NCBI GenBank assembly: GCA_006386115.1
Contig: VFIW01000010.1
Coordinates: 310,001 to 374,000 of the forward strand
Length of the DNA stretch: 64,000 nucleotides
Origin: Globisporangium splendens
Taxonomy: Eukaryota; Oomycota; Peronosporomycetes; Pythiales; Pythiaceae
Direction of reading: 5' to 3'
A program made the position numbers and the translations under genes. How positions within the stretch are numbered: the first letter of the stretch is position 1; the number at the start of each line of letters is the position of its first letter. Below are positions 63,687-64,000 of this stretch, piece by piece. The notes under the pieces are model-generated. The model did no database searches, had not been told where the DNA came from, and saw only the letters and a list, made by a program, of their open reading frames with translations.

Positions 63687-63998
63687 TTATTGTGGGTTTT
63701 CGCTGTTGTCCTCGCTTGCTTCGTATTCAATGTAGGTTCGACGAACTAGAGCACGGCGCTCCTTATTGAATTGGACAATCAGCGATTGCGGTAGGTTCTC
63801 GCGCGGCTCGTACGTCGGCGCCCAGTCAACCAGGTAGTACGTCTTCTTCCCCTCCTTCACGCAATCCAAGACTTTTCGAACGCTGTGAAGCTGTTCTCCT
63901 GCCAGACTTCCTTCAGCTGTCCACTCAGCATCGTCGTTCGCGTCCGTGGCGTCCGCCGGTGGAGCAATCCACTCGCGTAGATGCTCAAGCTCGATCAT
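63687..63998 (-). CDS. C-terminal end of a Ty3/gypsy polyprotein (chromodomain)
   Basis: Partial: 103 codons, running off the window's right edge. HSVRKVLDCVKEGKKTYYLVDW followed by PTYEPRENLPQSLI is the chromodomain fold found at the end of the integrase in chromoviruses, with the aromatic cage residues YY, W and Y in place. The start is not in the window. Orientation (minus) agrees with the purine tract and LTR lying to the left. Confidence 0.75.
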   Translation of the reverse strand: MIELEHLREWIAPPADATDANDDAEWTAEGSLAGEQLHSVRKVLDCVKEGKKTYYLVDWAPTYEPRENLPQSLIVQFNKERRALVRRTYIEYEASEDNSENPQ

Positions 63999-64000
63999 GC

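Noticed and set aside
1..64000. Bacterial-style features (operons, Shine-Dalgarno sites, CRISPR, attachment sites)
   Set aside because: Spliceosomal introns, chromatin proteins and eukaryotic retroelements show this is eukaryotic nuclear DNA; the direct repeats seen are tandem or promoter repeats, not spacer arrays.

Overview
The window looks like nuclear DNA of an oomycete (Phytophthora/Pythium/Saprolegnia type). The genes are compact and intron-poor, with short introns in the housekeeping genes. TCATTYY initiator-like elements lie 20-90 bp upstream of many start codons. Ty3/gypsy chromodomain and LINE remnants are present. No rRNA or tRNA gene, CRISPR array or bacterial-type operon was seen.

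Left flank (about 0.9-10 kb): three intron-containing housekeeping genes. These are a KDM5/JARID1-type JmjC histone demethylase (+, three exons including a short JmjN exon), a secreted spermidine-synthase-fold protein (-, four exons) and a CDIN1/C15orf41-type TPD nuclease (-, three exons). Two more ordinary single-copy genes sit inside the rest of the window: a GNAT acetyltransferase at 40.5 kb and a secreted glycerophosphodiester phosphodiesterase at 48.2 kb.

The core (10.3-60.8 kb) is a large cluster of one fast-evolving gene family. I count 26 loci, 21 intact and 5 broken. All encode small proteins (about 175-240 aa) from a single exon, each with one domain. The fold pattern reads as a divergent PX (phox-homology) domain: a YxxxVYxx beta strand, an ER-R-[FY]-x-[ED]-F motif, a helix, then an R-K-x-x-L-x-x-F-x-N-x-[FL] helix and a C-terminal L-x-x-F-[LV]. 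Every intact member carries a C-x2-C pair where a normal PX domain has its proline-rich loop, and most have a third Cys near the C-terminus. Subtypes are grouped in space: type 1 at 11.5-19 kb, a tandemly triplicated divergent-type pair at 22.9-28.4 kb, F/G/I/J types at 29-35 kb, a type that has lost the Arg-Arg motif at 37-45 kb, and YQIEKRFTDF types at 57-61 kb.

Several signals suggest ongoing birth and death with a shared promoter logic. There are three tandem copies of a convergent two-gene unit in which only one partner decays. A 151/152-identical block is shared by two otherwise diverged paralogs. Some members are disabled by single nonsense codons. A fixed 28-bp composite promoter motif contains an inverted CCAAT box.

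Right flank: a 5'-truncated LINE (51.07-56.14 kb) with a 13-bp target-site duplication, and the 3' end of a chromodomain Ty3/gypsy element at the window edge. All functional calls are by eye from translated sequence; no database search was run.
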